Numbered from the stretch's first letter, positions 20,401 to 31,487 are shown. The stretch: 64,000 nt of DNA from Symsagittifera roscoffensis (GCF_963678635.1 NC_087065.1:51715858-51779857), one strand, 5' to 3'. Made by a program: numbers and translations. The notes: generated by a model from the letters alone, not told the origin.

Positions 20401-22616
20401 TTTGCATCACCTAACTTCGAGAGACTCTCATCAATCCTAGGTATGGGATAGACATCCTTCACCGTGACGGAGTTCAGGTATCGAAAGTCACAACAAAACC
20501 TCAACTGGTCGCCTTTCTTCTTGGCCATCACTACTCCACACGCCCACGGTGATTTGGATGGTTCTATCATGTCATACTCTAGTAGCGTTTTAATCTCCTT
20601 TCTACACGCATCCGATTTGTGTGGGGTCATGCGCCTCGCCCCCTCCCTGTGCGGTATTGCGTTTTCCTCGAGTTCTATTTCATGCTCAACAAAGTTACAA
20701 CACCCGATGTCTGCCTTATGTCTTGAAAAAACCTCCTCGTTCCGTTCTAGTACGTCCTTGATGGCTTCGAGCTGTTCGTTCGTTAACTTGCCTCTTAAGT
20801 TTTCAATTTCCGGTAAGACCGGTTTATCACTCTGTATTTCCTCTAGTGTGGGCCGTTCCGGTAAATTCGAACAGCTCGATAGTTCATCGTCTGTCTCTGA
20901 CTTAAGTGACTTCACAAGACCTGATGAATCTTTTATTTTCGTCAATCGTCTCAAGATACAAATTTTGTCCCTATGATTGGGACAATCAACAACTTCATTT
21001 TGTTTATGGTTTTCAGTCATTTCATATCGAGTTTTTACAGGTAAAGCATATCCCAGTTTCCTCCCCCTCTGTATCGTGATTGGCATGTCAAGGGTATTCA
21101 ACAAGACACTCACGCAGAGACCGCTCTTCGTGATCGAGAAGGATCTTCCTAAAACAGCAGCACTTTGACTATTTGGATTTGGGACTATGCATACCTGCTT
21201 GTTGTCACTTAGTTCATTGTAATTTTTCATTCGTAAGCTTACGATCGCCGCCTCGTTCGCCTTTAGCCTCACCCTCCTACTCAAGAATACCGGTGCTTTG
21301 GTTTCATTAGCCATTATTAAATTTACCGGTTTGATTGCGTACCTCCTATCCGGGTTCCGTATCCTGAACATTGCGTTGTTTAGATCAATCGCTACATCAA
21401 AGTTGCTGATGAAGTCTCTGCCTAAAATAAATTTGTCAGACTCATCTAGGTTTTCTACCACAAGAAAGCTCCTCCACAGGTTACGTTCCCCCAGATTGAG
21501 GGCTATTATCGGCGTTCTGCCCAACACCCGTAGGGCCCCTTTGTTTGCAGCTGACAACCGTATTCTTGAATCTATCAAATCATCTTTGTTGAAGCACATT
21601 CGTTCCCAAGTTTTGATTGGTATGACACTCAAGACTGCTCCCGTATCAAGTAACCCACGTAACTGAGTCTTCTTACCACTTATGTCAAGCACATGTGCTG
21701 TCACATCTGCCTCTGTCCCGATGTGCATTGCATCTTCCTCAAGCATGGCGCAGTGTCCAATCGATCTCACTTTCAACTCATCTTTTCCCACGTAGATTTG
21801 CCCAATTAGATCTTCATCACATGTTATTATTGTTTTCGTATAGATGTTGATTCCATCTATATTTAGCATCACCTCATGTGGACCATAAGCTTCTGTGTAC
21901 CTGTGTGTACCCCCTCTCGTGAGTAGTGCCCTCAATGCTCTAGAAGTCGTTTGTGGGCTTATACAACTCAAGTAATCTGCGTACACATCAATGTGCCTTA
22001 TTGTCTGGTCACTTGGTTCGCTCAGGTTTCTCGTTACTTCATGGCCGCCCACAGTGATTATTGACATTATTCTTGCCCCAATCTTTGTTATGCCAAATGG
22101 GTTTCCTGTAACCATCTTTACAGTGTTGCAGTTTCCATTTTTTGTCGACCCCTCAGCAGCTTCTGGTATTGTTTGTGAGCAACTTAATGCTTCGTTCATT
22201 TTCTGTCTTTTAATTTCTTGCTTCGGCCGTTGTTCTATTTCTTTCGCTGCCAGGTCCTGTTTCACTTTGTTGGTAGCCTCCGCTGCCGCCTTCTCATAAT
22301 TTATTTCTAGAGCGTTCTTTGCCGTGGCCTCTATTGCGCTATTACATTGTGTTACAGCTTTCACTGTTTTCGTCGGTAGCTCCGCACTTGGTTTTTCTTG
22401 GTTTTTCGTCTCAAATTCACCTTGTCTGTTTCTCTGGTTCTGTACCGCTGCTAGCGCCAACTTGTGTTTTGGATGACTCTGATTCTTAACCGCTTCCCAA
22501 AACAACGGACAGTTCATCCTGAAGTGCCCCTCTTGGTTGCAGAAGAAGCATCTTGCACCTATTTTGATGATCAAGCCACTATAGAACTCGTGTTCTTCCA
22601 TCTGGCTAATATCTTC

Positions 22617-24592
22617 CTAATCGGGTGCATATCCCAAACTCTTCATGCCCTGTTTGTATGTCGTGCAATCCGCCACATGATGATCAGCTGACCCGCAGTT
22701 AGCGCATGATCTGCGTTTTTCCATGTCATCTCTGGGCTTGTACCATGACGACCTTGTGGTTGACTCCCCCCTTGCGTATTCCTGTTGTCTGAGTACGAGT
22801 ATTTCTTGGGTTTCATCAGCATGTATTCTCTTGACTTCTGTCTCATCTCTTCTGGAGTTGATGCACTGTCTTTCGACAATGTATAGTATGTTGCTAACAT
22901 CGTTCTCAAGTCATTACTCTTTACCCCATCAATGAACTTTGAGGCGATGCTGAAGTTCATTCGATTGGTAGATTCCTCCGGGTCACTCCTTCTTCTCAAG
23001 CTCTAAAGATCATCTAGGAACCTGTCTATCGATTCATCGTCCCTTTGTCTTCTCTTTTCAAATCGCATCATTGCTTGATGACCCTCCATGCCTGAGCCGA
23101 ATCTATTTAACAATATTTCAAAGATTTTTTCCGCTGTGTCGCGTTCCTCTTCCTTCTTCGCAACCACGCATTTCAATGCCGTGCCTTCCAGATTGCTCAG
23201 TATCGCTGTGCATGCCTGCCTCTCATCGTTCAAGTTGTCTTGTTCCAAGTGCAACCTCATGACTTCTACCCAAATGTCAATGCATCCATCTGAATCATCT
23301 TTGAATTCTTTTGGTTTCTTGAAAGTTTTCCTGGATTTGTTGCTTCCTCTGTCACTCGAGTCGGTGTTCCTTGTAGCGAAGGCCTCTAGTGTCCTGTTCA
23401 TCATTTCCCAGGTACTTGCCCATGTCATGGCATCCGGTCCCACGTTGTTCTGAGTCGTGGAGTCTCCTGGACCACTTGTTGTGTTCGCTGTTCCATTTTT
23501 TATAATAGCCTTGGCCCCCACCGGTGCCGTACTCGCGGCCTCACGGGTTATTGGTAACGGTGATGACTGTCGTTTGTTCCTTTGTGGTTCCACGAAGTCA
23601 ACTCTATTACCTTGTGTCCGCTCTGCCGCTGGCCTGTCTTGTGGTGTTGAATTCCTCAAGATTGCATCTAACTTTGTCTGTATAGCACTTGAGCTCTCAG
23701 CCTGGTCCCTACTCATCGTATCCATTCTCGTTTCCAAACTCCCCAACTAGCTATTCACTGCGTCATATCGTTGCTTCATTTCTAGCATGTCTTTTCTGAT
23801 GTTCTTGTCTCGCTCTCCATCAGTGGTTTCTACTTTGTCAGACGTCTGCTGAAGCTTTTCCTCCGTTGCTCTCGCTAGATGGAAATAGTTGTCCAGGTAC
23901 TCATGTTTGTTGTTTCTCATTTCCTTCCTTATCACATTTCTATCCTCTTCGCTGTGCTTCAGTTTCTCGTCTATCTGATCTAGCTTCGCCAACAAATCGC
24001 TTAGCTCAAGAGTAGTTGTTCCATAGTCCGTTGTTGTCCTGTAGTCGGTCGCTGGTCCCGGTTTTTTCTGATCCTCGTTTTGGTCGGTCTCTGTCGTTCT
24101 CGTGGATACTGTTCCGAATGTTTTGCTTTTCTCGGCTTTCGTCTCCTCCACTGCTGCGTCTCTCGATTTCATTCCGACCATCATCGCCAATCTTTCAGTA
24201 AAAGACGTTCTCTTTTGAGACTCATCCTTCACCGTTTCTGGCGTGTTGCCTGTTGTGTCTTCCACGTTGTCTATCGGTGAGAACTCCATGGGCTTCGGAT
24301 TAGGTTCTTCCGTATTGGGCATCAGAGTTGACTCTGTCGTTTTCTTTCCCACTTCATCTACACTTTGATCCGGTGTCTCTAGTTCAATCTCGATGGTGGG
24401 TTCTACTCGTTCCCCTTCCGTGCCCACTTTTGCTCTGTTCTCCGTAGTACTCCTCGTAATGACCATACTAACTGAAAAGTTCTTCTTTGTTACCTTCGGA
24501 CCCATTGATGTTGTTTTACGTAGCGACGAATTATACTTTGTCTTCGCCTCGGTAGATCTTCTTTCAGCTACCGGTACCCTGCTCCGCCTCAT
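22617..24592 (-). pseudogene. gag of the LTR element, three TAG stops and one frameshift
   Basis: The ATG at 24592 (MRRSRVPVAERRSTEAKTK) opens an unusually long Ser/Thr/Glu-rich N-terminal region of about 280 codons with coiled-coil character near its end (LAKLDQIDEKLKHSEEDRN). In-frame TAG occurs at 23747 and 23003. The capsid-like part includes IDIWVEVMRLHLEQDNLNDE and FEILLNRFGSGMEGHQAMMR. At a run of six C (22766-22771 on the plus strand) one base appears lost; the downstream frame then carries a CCHC knuckle SCANCGSADHHVADC, TAG at 22617, and leads in frame into pol with a second knuckle. It packages the element RNA; this copy is dead. Confidence 0.8.
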
Positions 24593-24816
24593 TATTTACA
24601 ATTGTTCCTATTTACAGTATTACTATCTACAAAATTCTACTCTAAGGTTAAAACCTCTTTTGACAAAATTTTGTAAAAAGAAATTTACAATTTGCTAAAA
24701 ACAACTTTTCCTGAGCTTATGAAATTTCTATGTGTTAGGATTGAATAGAAAAATTGATTTTGCAAATGGTTACTTCAACCTGACTTAGTACTCTTTTAGT
24801 ACCCCCTTCTTTATGC
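24593..24816. other. Leader next to gag start
   Basis: AT-rich untranslated leader with no further feature seen; the gag ATG at 24592 is the first supported start in transcript direction after the minisatellite. Confidence 0.4.
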
Positions 24817-25925
24817 TGTTCCAAGACTTTCTCTCTACTGTCCCAAGACTGTTCAGTGTTGTCCCAGTACTTCTTGTCAGTGTCCCAAGACCACTGTTCC
24901 AAGACCCTTGCCCTGAGACTACTGTCCCAAGACTACCGTCCCAAGACTAATGTCCCAAGGCTACTGTCCCAAGACTAGTGTCCCAAGACTACTGTCCCAA
25001 GACTAGTGTCCCAAGACTACTGTCCCAAGACCAATGTCCCACGACCACTGTCCCAAGATCAATGTCCCAAGACCAATGTCCCAAGACCACTGTGCCAAGA
25101 CCCTTGCCCTGAGACTACTGTCCCAAGACTACCGTCCCAAGACTAATGTCCCAAGGCTACTGTCCCAAGACTAGTGTCCCAAGACTACTGTCCCAAGACT
25201 AGTGTCCCAAGACTACTGTCCCAAGACCAATGTCCCACGACCACTGTCCCAAGATCAATGTCCCAAGACCAATGTCCCAAGACCACTGTGCCAAGACCAA
25301 TGTCCCAAGACCAATGTCCCAAGACCAATGTCCCAAGACCAATGTCCCAAGACCAATGTCCCAAGACCACTGTCCCAAGACCAATGCCCAAGACCACTGT
25401 GCCAAGACCAATGTCCCAAGACCAATGTCCCAAGACCAATGTCCCAAGACCACTGTCCCAAGACCAATGTCCCAAGGCTACTGTCCCAAGACTAGTGTCC
25501 CAAGACTACTGTCCCAAGACTAGTGTCCCAAGACTACTGTCCCAAGACCAATGTCCCACGACCACTGTCCCAAGATCAATGTCCCAAGACCAATGTCCCA
25601 AGACCACTGTGCCAAGACCAATGTCCCAAGACCAATGTCCCAAGACCAATGTCCCAAGACCAATGTCCCAAGACCAATGTCCCAAGACCACTGTCCCAAG
25701 ACCAACGTCCCAAGACCACTGTCCCAAGACCAATGTCCCAAGACCAATTTCCCAAGACTGTTTCGTACCAAGACTGCTCTGGTCCAAGACTGTCCCAAGG
25801 CTGCACTGTCCCAAGACTGTCCCAAGACTGCTCTGTCCCGTGACTGTCCCAAGACCGTGTTGCTCCAAGACTGTCCCCAGACTGCAATGTCCCAAGACTT
25901 CTTCGGTACTGTCCCAAGACTTGTC
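24817..25925. repeat. 14-bp minisatellite (TGTCCCAAGACCAA) in the 5' leader
   Basis: About 1.1 kb of TGTCCCAAGACCAA variants (CTACTG, CCACTG, CTAGTG, CCAATG between constant GTCCCAAGAC cores). It has higher-order copies: a block starting CCCTTGCCCTGAGAC at about 24902 recurs 196 bases (14 units) later, and a larger block recurs at 321 bases (23 units less one lost base in the unit CCAATGCCCAAGAC). Because 14 is not a multiple of 3, all frames stay open on both strands; those frames are not genes. Confidence 0.95.
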
Positions 25926-27194
25926 ACTGAGTGTCTGGATATCGGATCTCTTCTTCTTCGTTGTAGGGACTATTGAACCACCGTACCTTTTACCACCACT
26001 TGAGCTCTAGTAAAATTTTTCCCAAAATCCCTATCTTAATGGTCAAACCCCAAATACTAATCCCCCTGTATTTGTCTCCCTCTCTATGTTTCAGGCTATT
26101 TGAAACCCTAAATTCCCCGCAGGTATCTTGTGATCACCTGTTCGTTAAAATACGAACAACAAATTTTCACCAAAACGTAAAGATTTAGACTGGAAAAAAT
26201 TTCAAAAACAGATGGATGAATTCTCCTGAAAATCAAGGTTGACCGATGTCAATCTTTGTCCGAAAAAATGTCTGGTACCCGATTGCCACTCGTTTTCCTC
26301 CCCCCTGCTAGCGGCGATCTTATAGGGTATCACAAAAACTGTCTATGTCCGTTCCCCCCTACCGATCCAACCAGGGTAGCTACCTTAACCTGATTTTAAA
26401 TTTGGATATCCGCTTCTTATAACCAACGCGTGTAAGTATCTAATGTAACTAAATCGACGATGCCGAACAATTAGTTACTCTAACGTGTCCCCCCCTTTTT
26501 ACAATTTACAACCGCTAACCTCTAACTTAACCAGCCCCCCTTCTAACCTCCCCCCTTCTTTAGCCCCCCTCTTAAGTCGAAAAATCCCTTAAGCGCCGGG
26601 TGCTAAACCTCTCGAGAGAAAACCGTAGACCTGTTTCCAGGCCTGCTTGTGTAAAAACTTCCTCAAAACAATGGGGCTCCGCTTATCCAATTTTACACTT
26701 ATCTCCTATAATGTAATGTGGATTCTAACGATACCCGTTGCCCAACTTGAGAACACCCCTGTGCGTCCTCTTGTAGTGATCCTGTGCTGGTTGTCTCTGT
26801 TCTGCACTTGACAGCAGCACCACTTTCCCACTTGGCTGGTCACCTCTTCCAGTCAAGTTTCCAGTGGGTTCAGCTCAGTCCTTCTGAACCACTTTCCCAC
26901 TCGGCTGGTCACCTCTTCCAGTCAAGTCTCCTAGTGGCCCGGCTAGGTTGCAATCTATCTGAAAACCCTTAACAACGCCCCCCAATCGGGCACCTTATTG
27001 AAGTCACTGGTTTAAATTGCTAGATTGATCGAAATGATCGGTCTTATAAAACAGTATGGGTATACTATTTAATTAATCTAAAGGTTTGATCCAAATGATC
27101 CGGTATCAAGGTCACTGTCTTTTCGTTTTATGGTTTTTGTTCCTTTTTCTATATTTTTTTCTTGTTTTTGTTTCGCCTTTTGTCTTTTTGCTCG
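25926..27194. other. Rest of the 5' leader, C-rich on the plus strand
   Basis: No coding frame is supported. It is rich in C runs on the plus strand (26280-26590), so the transcript is G-rich there. It contains a 39-bp direct duplication at 26819-26857 and 26888-26926 (ACCACTTTCCCAC... AGTCAAGT). Total leader from LTR to gag is about 2.8 kb, very long. Confidence 0.6.
26819..26926. repeat. 39-bp direct repeat, 69-bp period
   Basis: Two near-identical copies start ACCACTTTCCCAC(T) and end TTCCAGTCAAGT, separated by about 30 bp, in the retroelement leader. Confidence 0.75.
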
Positions 27195-27439
27195 TGTTTT
27201 TGTCCCCCTAGTTACCCCCGCTTACTCGGTTAGCTAGGCCTCGTTCGGAGAGCGTACCAGGAAGTTTTCTCAAGTTTTCTTTAAAAAGCTATCACGGTAC
27301 AACCGGAAGGTTTACACGTTCCCGCTGAACCGTACCACCGGTACTCTAGAATGGTCATGCAGCCCGGAGCTGTGTCAAGTGGGTTCGACTCCGTAGTCAT
27401 GATGTCGTAAAAACACCCAGGAGCGCCATAAAAACACTA
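27195..27439 (-). other. Leader start after 5' LTR, presumed primer-binding region
   Basis: In transcript orientation the LTR end TTACA is followed by TAGTGTTTTTATGGCGCTCCTG. A primer-binding site should lie here, and TGGCGCTCC is the only TGG-type start near, ten bases in; I cannot match it to a tRNA with confidence. The same 245 bp is repeated outside the other LTR (12322-12566). Confidence 0.5.
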
Positions 27440-28339
27440 TGTAACAGTCGCCTACTTCGGTCACATATGAGGCTTAAGAAAAATAGGCCCTATAACCATT
27501 GGATCAAGAGTCAGGGACACTATCTCTTGTGTTTTTCTACCTCAAGAACGGTCGGAGCCAATTCGGTTCGCTTGCGACATGAGACTAGAACCCGTTACAG
27601 CTTAAAAGCTACTACCAAAATATCCCCCCACTCTAGAAAATAAGAAGGTTCCCATACTTAGGTCTCAAAATACCCAAAATACACGAACGCCGTTAAAAAC
27701 AGGGTCGGAACAATCCGTTAAGTTACTTTTTATTGGACAGTGGAACTTTGATCCATTTCAGATGGATCAACCTAAAACTCGCCTTATCTCAACATAACAA
27801 TCATAAAACACACTCGAGAAAACTAAATTAGGGACTCACATGTTAATGCACTCAAGCACAGCGAGTAATTAAATTGATAATCGACTCGAGAATTAAATAA
27901 GATAACTAGATAAGTTCAATACTAATCAGTTTTGATAACAGAAGTAAGTTTTGACTCTAGAATTGGAGTTTTTGTCTGAACCATTGGGACACTCAAACTG
28001 TCCACCTTTCCGTTGAAGGTTCACTCTGGTTCGGTTCGAATGGTTATTCTCTCTTCTCGTGATTATCTCTCTTCCTATTTCAGGACAAGACGGCTCTACT
28101 CGTGTATTATTTTGTATCTGGAAATTGCGAATAGCAATTTCCTGCTGTTTTCTTAAGTGTTTTCCCGCAATTGCAAATTCGGTCGTTCTGATTTTTCACT
28201 TTGGTGCAGTTTTCAGTTGGTGCGAGAAAACTGAGCATGACAGGCTCCATTCAAAATTTTGAAAGGAAAAACTTCACTCCAAAATTACGTATTCTCGTGT
28301 CCCTCAAGGTCAAACTTCCAGATATGACCGACTGGCACA
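27440..28339 (-). repeat. 5' LTR (right), 900 bp
   Basis: Matches the left LTR end to end, with TG...CA termini in element orientation (TGTGCCAGTCGG to GACTGTTACA). Visible differences include GGTGCAG against TTG near 28203 and about a dozen substitutions. The outer base abuts Q-gene sequence. Confidence 0.85.
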
Positions 28340-28766
28340 GTTGTTGATTTCTGAGTAGATAGTCAATTTTTTTGATTTTGATTTAAGTTTGAGAAGCTGA
28401 ACTTTTCTAAGCAATTCTCTGGAAGTCTTATTCCAAACCTGATCATGCAGGTTTTTGAACTTTGAAACTTTTTAAGGAAATGGCAAATTAAAGAACTTTG
28501 CGTGCGAATTTTGACACATTTGGGAATTGGGTAGGGAATAAATAGAGTATTCGATATTTCATCATACGACTTTTTGATCAACTTCACATTTTCTGAAAAA
28601 AAAAGTTTTTTTTTCTAGTCAGGTGTAATACAGCAGTAAGCTTACAGCTTTGATACTCAATACTCGGTTCAAAAGCAAAATCTTTGATTGAGTACGTTTC
28701 CCTAAAAAGGCATTTGTTGTTTGTGGCATCTGTGAAATTTTTGGGAGGATAAAAGGCATATCCCAC
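28340..28766 (-). pseudogene. Gene Q, interrupted by the LTR element
   Basis: Minus-strand frames give CLFRETYSIKDFAFEPSIEY, a frameshift at an A/T run near 28585, then YPIPKCVKIRTQSSL, CMIRFGIRLPENCLEK and RNQQ-type codons running into the LTR at 28339. The missing C-terminus is at 12250-12277. A complete paralogue without the insertion is at 32938-33401. The upstream end is joined to MGYAFYPPKNFTD, also seen at 38013, suggesting a chimeric start. Unknown family; about 150 codons. Confidence 0.5.
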
Positions 28767-28920
28767 AGTTTGTTCATTTTTATAAACTACTCTTTCACTT
28801 CTTGTATTTCAGAAGACCAATATCCAAAACAACCAGACTCATGGTATTAACTGTTTTTGCGGAAAATTTTGATTAAAATGACTAAAAATCAAGCAATGCA
28901 TATACTGTTGAAGCAAAAGT

Positions 28921-29240
28921 TTAAATATATATACAGAAAAGCAATCCAGTCACGTGACCAAGAAAACAAGAACTAGAAAATTTAGGTAAAACAAAACAAT
29001 AATCAGGTTCCTCATGCGTTGTAGACTTCACAGATCCAGCTGCATCATGTAGAAGTGCATGAAGTCTAAAGACTTTCAAATTTGCAAAAAAATCCATACA
29101 GGAATTGCCGTATCCAATTAGACCCCCAAAAGGAACATTTCGGTCCATCTCCTTCAAATTTATGTTTGGGTCCAAGACAACACAGGTACAAACAAAGTAG
29201 TTTTTTCTTTTTGTCTTTGAAGGCGTATTCAAATTTATAT
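28921..29240 (-). pseudogene. PX-related gene with alternative C-terminus
   Basis: Open for 103 codons. The first half (KRKNYFVCTCVVLDPNINL, FGGLIGYGNSCMDFF) is shared with PX copies, but the second half reads LHDAAGSVKSTTHEEPDYCF and SSSCFLGHVTGLLFC in place of the usual PX body. The same alternative form is at 38127-38460 and partly 39443-39811. So two genes share an N-terminal module. No domain is recognised. Confidence 0.45.
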
Positions 29241-29252
29241 CTGAATGATAGG

Positions 29253-29501
29253 TTATAAAAGCTTACGTCTTCCATAATGAAAAGTCCACTCAAGTTGCGC
29301 AATTTGTGACTTTGTATACAAATATTGCAAGATTTGTAGTTTTTGAGATTCCAAAACCGTTAGCAAAAGTTTCTGGGATTTTTTGTGTAAGACGATATGG
29401 AAAAATCCGAAATTACTTTGAAGCTTTAAAACAAGTTTTCTGGAGAAACCATTGTTCCAAGTCATACTGCTCAGCTCAAAATATTTTAAAATGTGATTCA
29501 A
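29253..29501 (-). pseudogene. Family T fragment (upstream neighbour of PX)
   Basis: An 82-codon stretch with LKYFELSSMTWNNGFSRKL, SQKLLLTVLESQKLQILQ and IAQLEWTFHYGRRKLL. Homologous stretches precede each PX module (30397-30654, 38710-38958, 39954-40202 and the unit copies), so it is a fixed part of the 1.2-kb module. It may be the end of a separate gene or a distant part of PX. Unidentified. Confidence 0.4.
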
Positions 29502-29545
29502 GAAGATGAATAATTGATTTACAAGACTATATTAATATCTCTCAA

Positions 29546-30175
29546 CAAAATTATTGAACATTGCAGTTCTCAACAAACTTTAAGTTTCCCAAGACTTGGG
29601 CAAGTTCTTTGAAATCGTTCAAGGCATATTTGACATAGGCAACTTGCTTTGTTCTCTTTGGCAGTGAAGAGTCGAATCTGAATGTAGGGTGGCTTGTTCA
29701 CACTGTACTTCTTGATTTTGACACACACCCTTCTCTTCTTGTATGTTGCTACGTCATACACCGCAAGACAGTTCGCAAGTTCCTGCTCCATTTTTGAGTC
29801 TTTGTCAGAATAGGATTCCAATACAGGAACGAGTCCAATGTTTTCAGCAATGTGAATAAAAGTATTCCGTATTGCTGATATCCCTTCTCCTTCTTTTTCA
29901 CTAAGATAAACTTGCTGAGATTTTTCGATTTCTCCCGATTCATTTTTCTTTAGCAATTGGATGCAAGGTTCAGAATTAATTTTATCGCTTGAAGTCTGAA
30001 AATTTTTGAATTTGCAAAACAAAATCCATACAGGAATTTCCGTATCCAATGAGACCTCCAAAAGAGAACTTTTGGTCCATTTTTTCTAAATTTATCTTTG
30101 GGTCCGAAACAATACAGGTACAAAGAAAGTAATTTTTTCTTTTTTGTATTTGATGAAAAGTCATGCTCAACTAAT
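29546..30175 (-). pseudogene. PX family, nearly full length
   Basis: One frame is open from 30061 to 29570 (163 codons), with RKNYFLCTC-type N-terminal codons in another frame just upstream (to 30170). It contains CIQLLKKNESGEIEKSQQVY, GEGISAIRNTFIHIAENIGL, YSDKDSKMEQELANCLAVYD and VNKPPYIQIRLFTAKENKAS; the end is shifted (LGKLKV). A frameshift near 29645 separates it from the normal C-terminus. The function is unknown. Confidence 0.5.
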
Positions 30176-30396
30176 TAAAATTTCCGAGAATTTCAATCAA
30201 CTTCTGAACGTTCATTTTCTACAGTGTATTCGTCAACAAAGATACAAGTTTTTTTGAATGTTTCTACATAAGACAGAACTGAGGGGATAAAATCAACCAG
30301 TTTATCATACTCCTCTTTTTTCAACTGAATTTTCTGGTTGTTTTTCTAAGTGTTTCCTTTTCTACGATATTCTATAAGATCTATTTTTATAATATC

Positions 30397-30654
30397 TCAA
30401 CGATAAATTTGAAAAACTTTACGTCTTCTATTATGCAAAGTCCACTCAAATTGAGGAATTTGTGATTCTGTATCCAAATCTTGCATTTTTGGTAAATTTT
30501 GAGATTCCAAAACTGTTAGTGAAAACTTCCGGGGAATTTTCTTGCAAGACGATATGAAAAAATCCCAATTTTTTTGAAGCTTCAAAACGAACTTGGAAAA
30601 ACCAATGTTCCAACTCATAATGCTCAGCTCAGAGAAATTTATAAAAAGATTCAA
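30397..30654 (-). pseudogene. Family T fragment
   Basis: An 85-codon stretch homologous to 29253-29501, with LSIMSWNIGFSKFVLKLQ, LTVLESQNLPKMQDLDTESQ and FEWTLHNRRRKVF. It precedes the PX copy at 30699-31250 in genome order. Confidence 0.4.
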
Positions 30655-30698
30655 GAAGATGAATATTTGAATTACATGACTATAATAACATCACTCAA

Positions 30699-31250
30699 CA
30701 AAATTATTGAACATTACAGTTCTCAACAAACATAAAATCTCCCAAGACTTGGGCGAGTTCTTGGAATTCGTTCAATTTATAGTTGACATAGGCAACTTGC
30801 TTCATGACTTCGTTCTCATTTGCAGTGAAAATCCGAGTCTGAATTTAGGGTGGCTTGTTCACACTGTACTTCTTGATTGTGACACACACCCTTCTCTTCT
30901 TGTATGTTGCTACGTCATACATCGCATGACAGTTTGCAAGTTCCTGCTCCATGGTTGAGTCTTTGTCAGAATAGGGTTCCCATACAGGAACGAGTCCAAG
31001 ATTTTCAGCATTGTGAATAACAGTATTCCGTATTGCTGATTTGCTGATATCTTTTCTCCTTCTTTTTCACCAAAATAGACTTGTTGAGATTTTTCGATTT
31101 GTCCCGATTCATTTTTCTTCAGCAATTGGAAGCATGGTTCAAAATAAATTTTTTTGTTGTAAGGTTTTTGTGGATCAAGCGAATCTCCCAATTCTTTTAT
31201 AATTTTTAGCAAATTCAATATAATTGGCAAGGATATTTTTTCGTGAATAC
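30699..31250 (-). pseudogene. PX family copy next to the shared promoter
   Basis: It starts near 31230-31250, just left of the CArG/TATA region, with MPIILNLLKIIKELGDSLDP, then FEPCFQLLKKNESGQIEKSQ and, after a 9-base insertion-like change (ANQQYGI), a shift. It continues through YKKRRVCVTIKKYSVNKPP codons to the stop at about 30715. It diverges from PY at 31488. About 170 codons. Confidence 0.5.
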
Positions 31251-31341
31251 ATTTTTGATTTGAGACTCAGAGCCAACTGATCAGTAGTAGATATTTCAAA
31301 ATAAAGATATTTATAAATATATAGAAATTGGGAAATGTAGA

Positions 31342-31447
31342 TGACTCACTGTACATTCGGAATAAGGTATTATTACCTTATATGGAATAATGAGTAGGCG
31401 ATGATCCATATATGGACATTGCGTACGTGCTGAAACTACTATATAAG
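31342..31447. promoter_or_regulatory. Divergent PX/PY promoter: AP-1-like site, CArG boxes, TATA box
   Basis: TGACTCA at 31342-31348 (AP-1 consensus). An imperfect 34-bp inverted repeat at 31355-31388 contains CCTTATATGG (31376-31385), and CCATATATGG is at 31406-31415; both fit the CArG consensus CC(A/T)6GG of SRF/MEF2-type MADS factors. TATATAAG is at 31440-31447, 41 bp before the PY ATG (31488). It lies between divergent PX and PY. The left arm is mutated here (CGGAATAAGG) but is a full CArG box (CCAAATAAGG) in the array copies. Confidence 0.6.
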
Positions 31448-31487
31448 CAGTTCAATGTTGAGAAAAATCATTTTCAACAAGTAATCA

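Larger units (their letters stand above)
15798..22619 (-). pseudogene. pol polyprotein with zinc knuckle, protease, RT, RNase H, integrase, macrodomain-like tail; broken
   Basis: The trail starts in frame with the end of gag at the TAG at 22617. In order it has a CCHC knuckle (CFFCNQEGHFRMNC, about 22510-22550), a retropepsin site (LLDTGAVLSVI, DTG near 21640), RT with CDFRYLN, FTTLDL and RMPFGLCNA, RNase H, an HHCC-DDE integrase with a GPF module, an acidic linker of about 300 residues, and a macrodomain-like segment. Breaks: TAA at 20187 exactly where the YVDD tyrosine is expected; TGA at 19689; a shift near 18955; a shift near 17695; TAA at 16001; a shift near 15900. The chain is long because of the linker and tail. 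It cannot be expressed as one product. Confidence 0.85.
12278..28339 (-). mobile_element. Ty3/gypsy-type LTR retrotransposon, 16 kb, defective
   Basis: Both outer edges are set by comparison with an unoccupied paralogue at 32960-33000: the flank AATCAGAAGTT stops at 12277 and GTTGTTGATTTCTG resumes at 28340. The short repeated GTT or AGTT is the likely target duplication. In transcription order (right to left) it has LTR, long leader with a minisatellite, gag, protease, reverse transcriptase, RNase H, integrase, a macrodomain-like tail, an unknown 3' ORF and LTR. Order RT-RH-INT and the GPF module place it in Ty3/gypsy. LTR to LTR is about 15.8 kb, two to three times the usual length. By eye the LTRs differ at roughly a dozen sites in about 900 bp, yet about eleven coding breaks exist. 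Confidence 0.9.

Noticed and set aside
22617-24592. Alternative genetic code explaining the stops
   Set aside because: TAA and TGA also interrupt pol and frameshifts are present, so plain decay is simpler.
24817-25925. CRISPR-like array
   Set aside because: Units are 14 bp with no unique spacers, in a eukaryotic retroelement.
25174-26010. Long open frames on both strands (Ser-Gln-Asp-Gln-Cys-Pro type repeats)
   Set aside because: They are produced by the stop-free 14-bp minisatellite in every frame; no start context or domain, and they lie in an untranslated leader.
27380-27392. tRNA B-box-like GGTTCGACTCC (also 12508-12518)
   Set aside because: The flanks do not fold into a cloverleaf and no A box at the right distance is visible; it is part of the retroelement leader.
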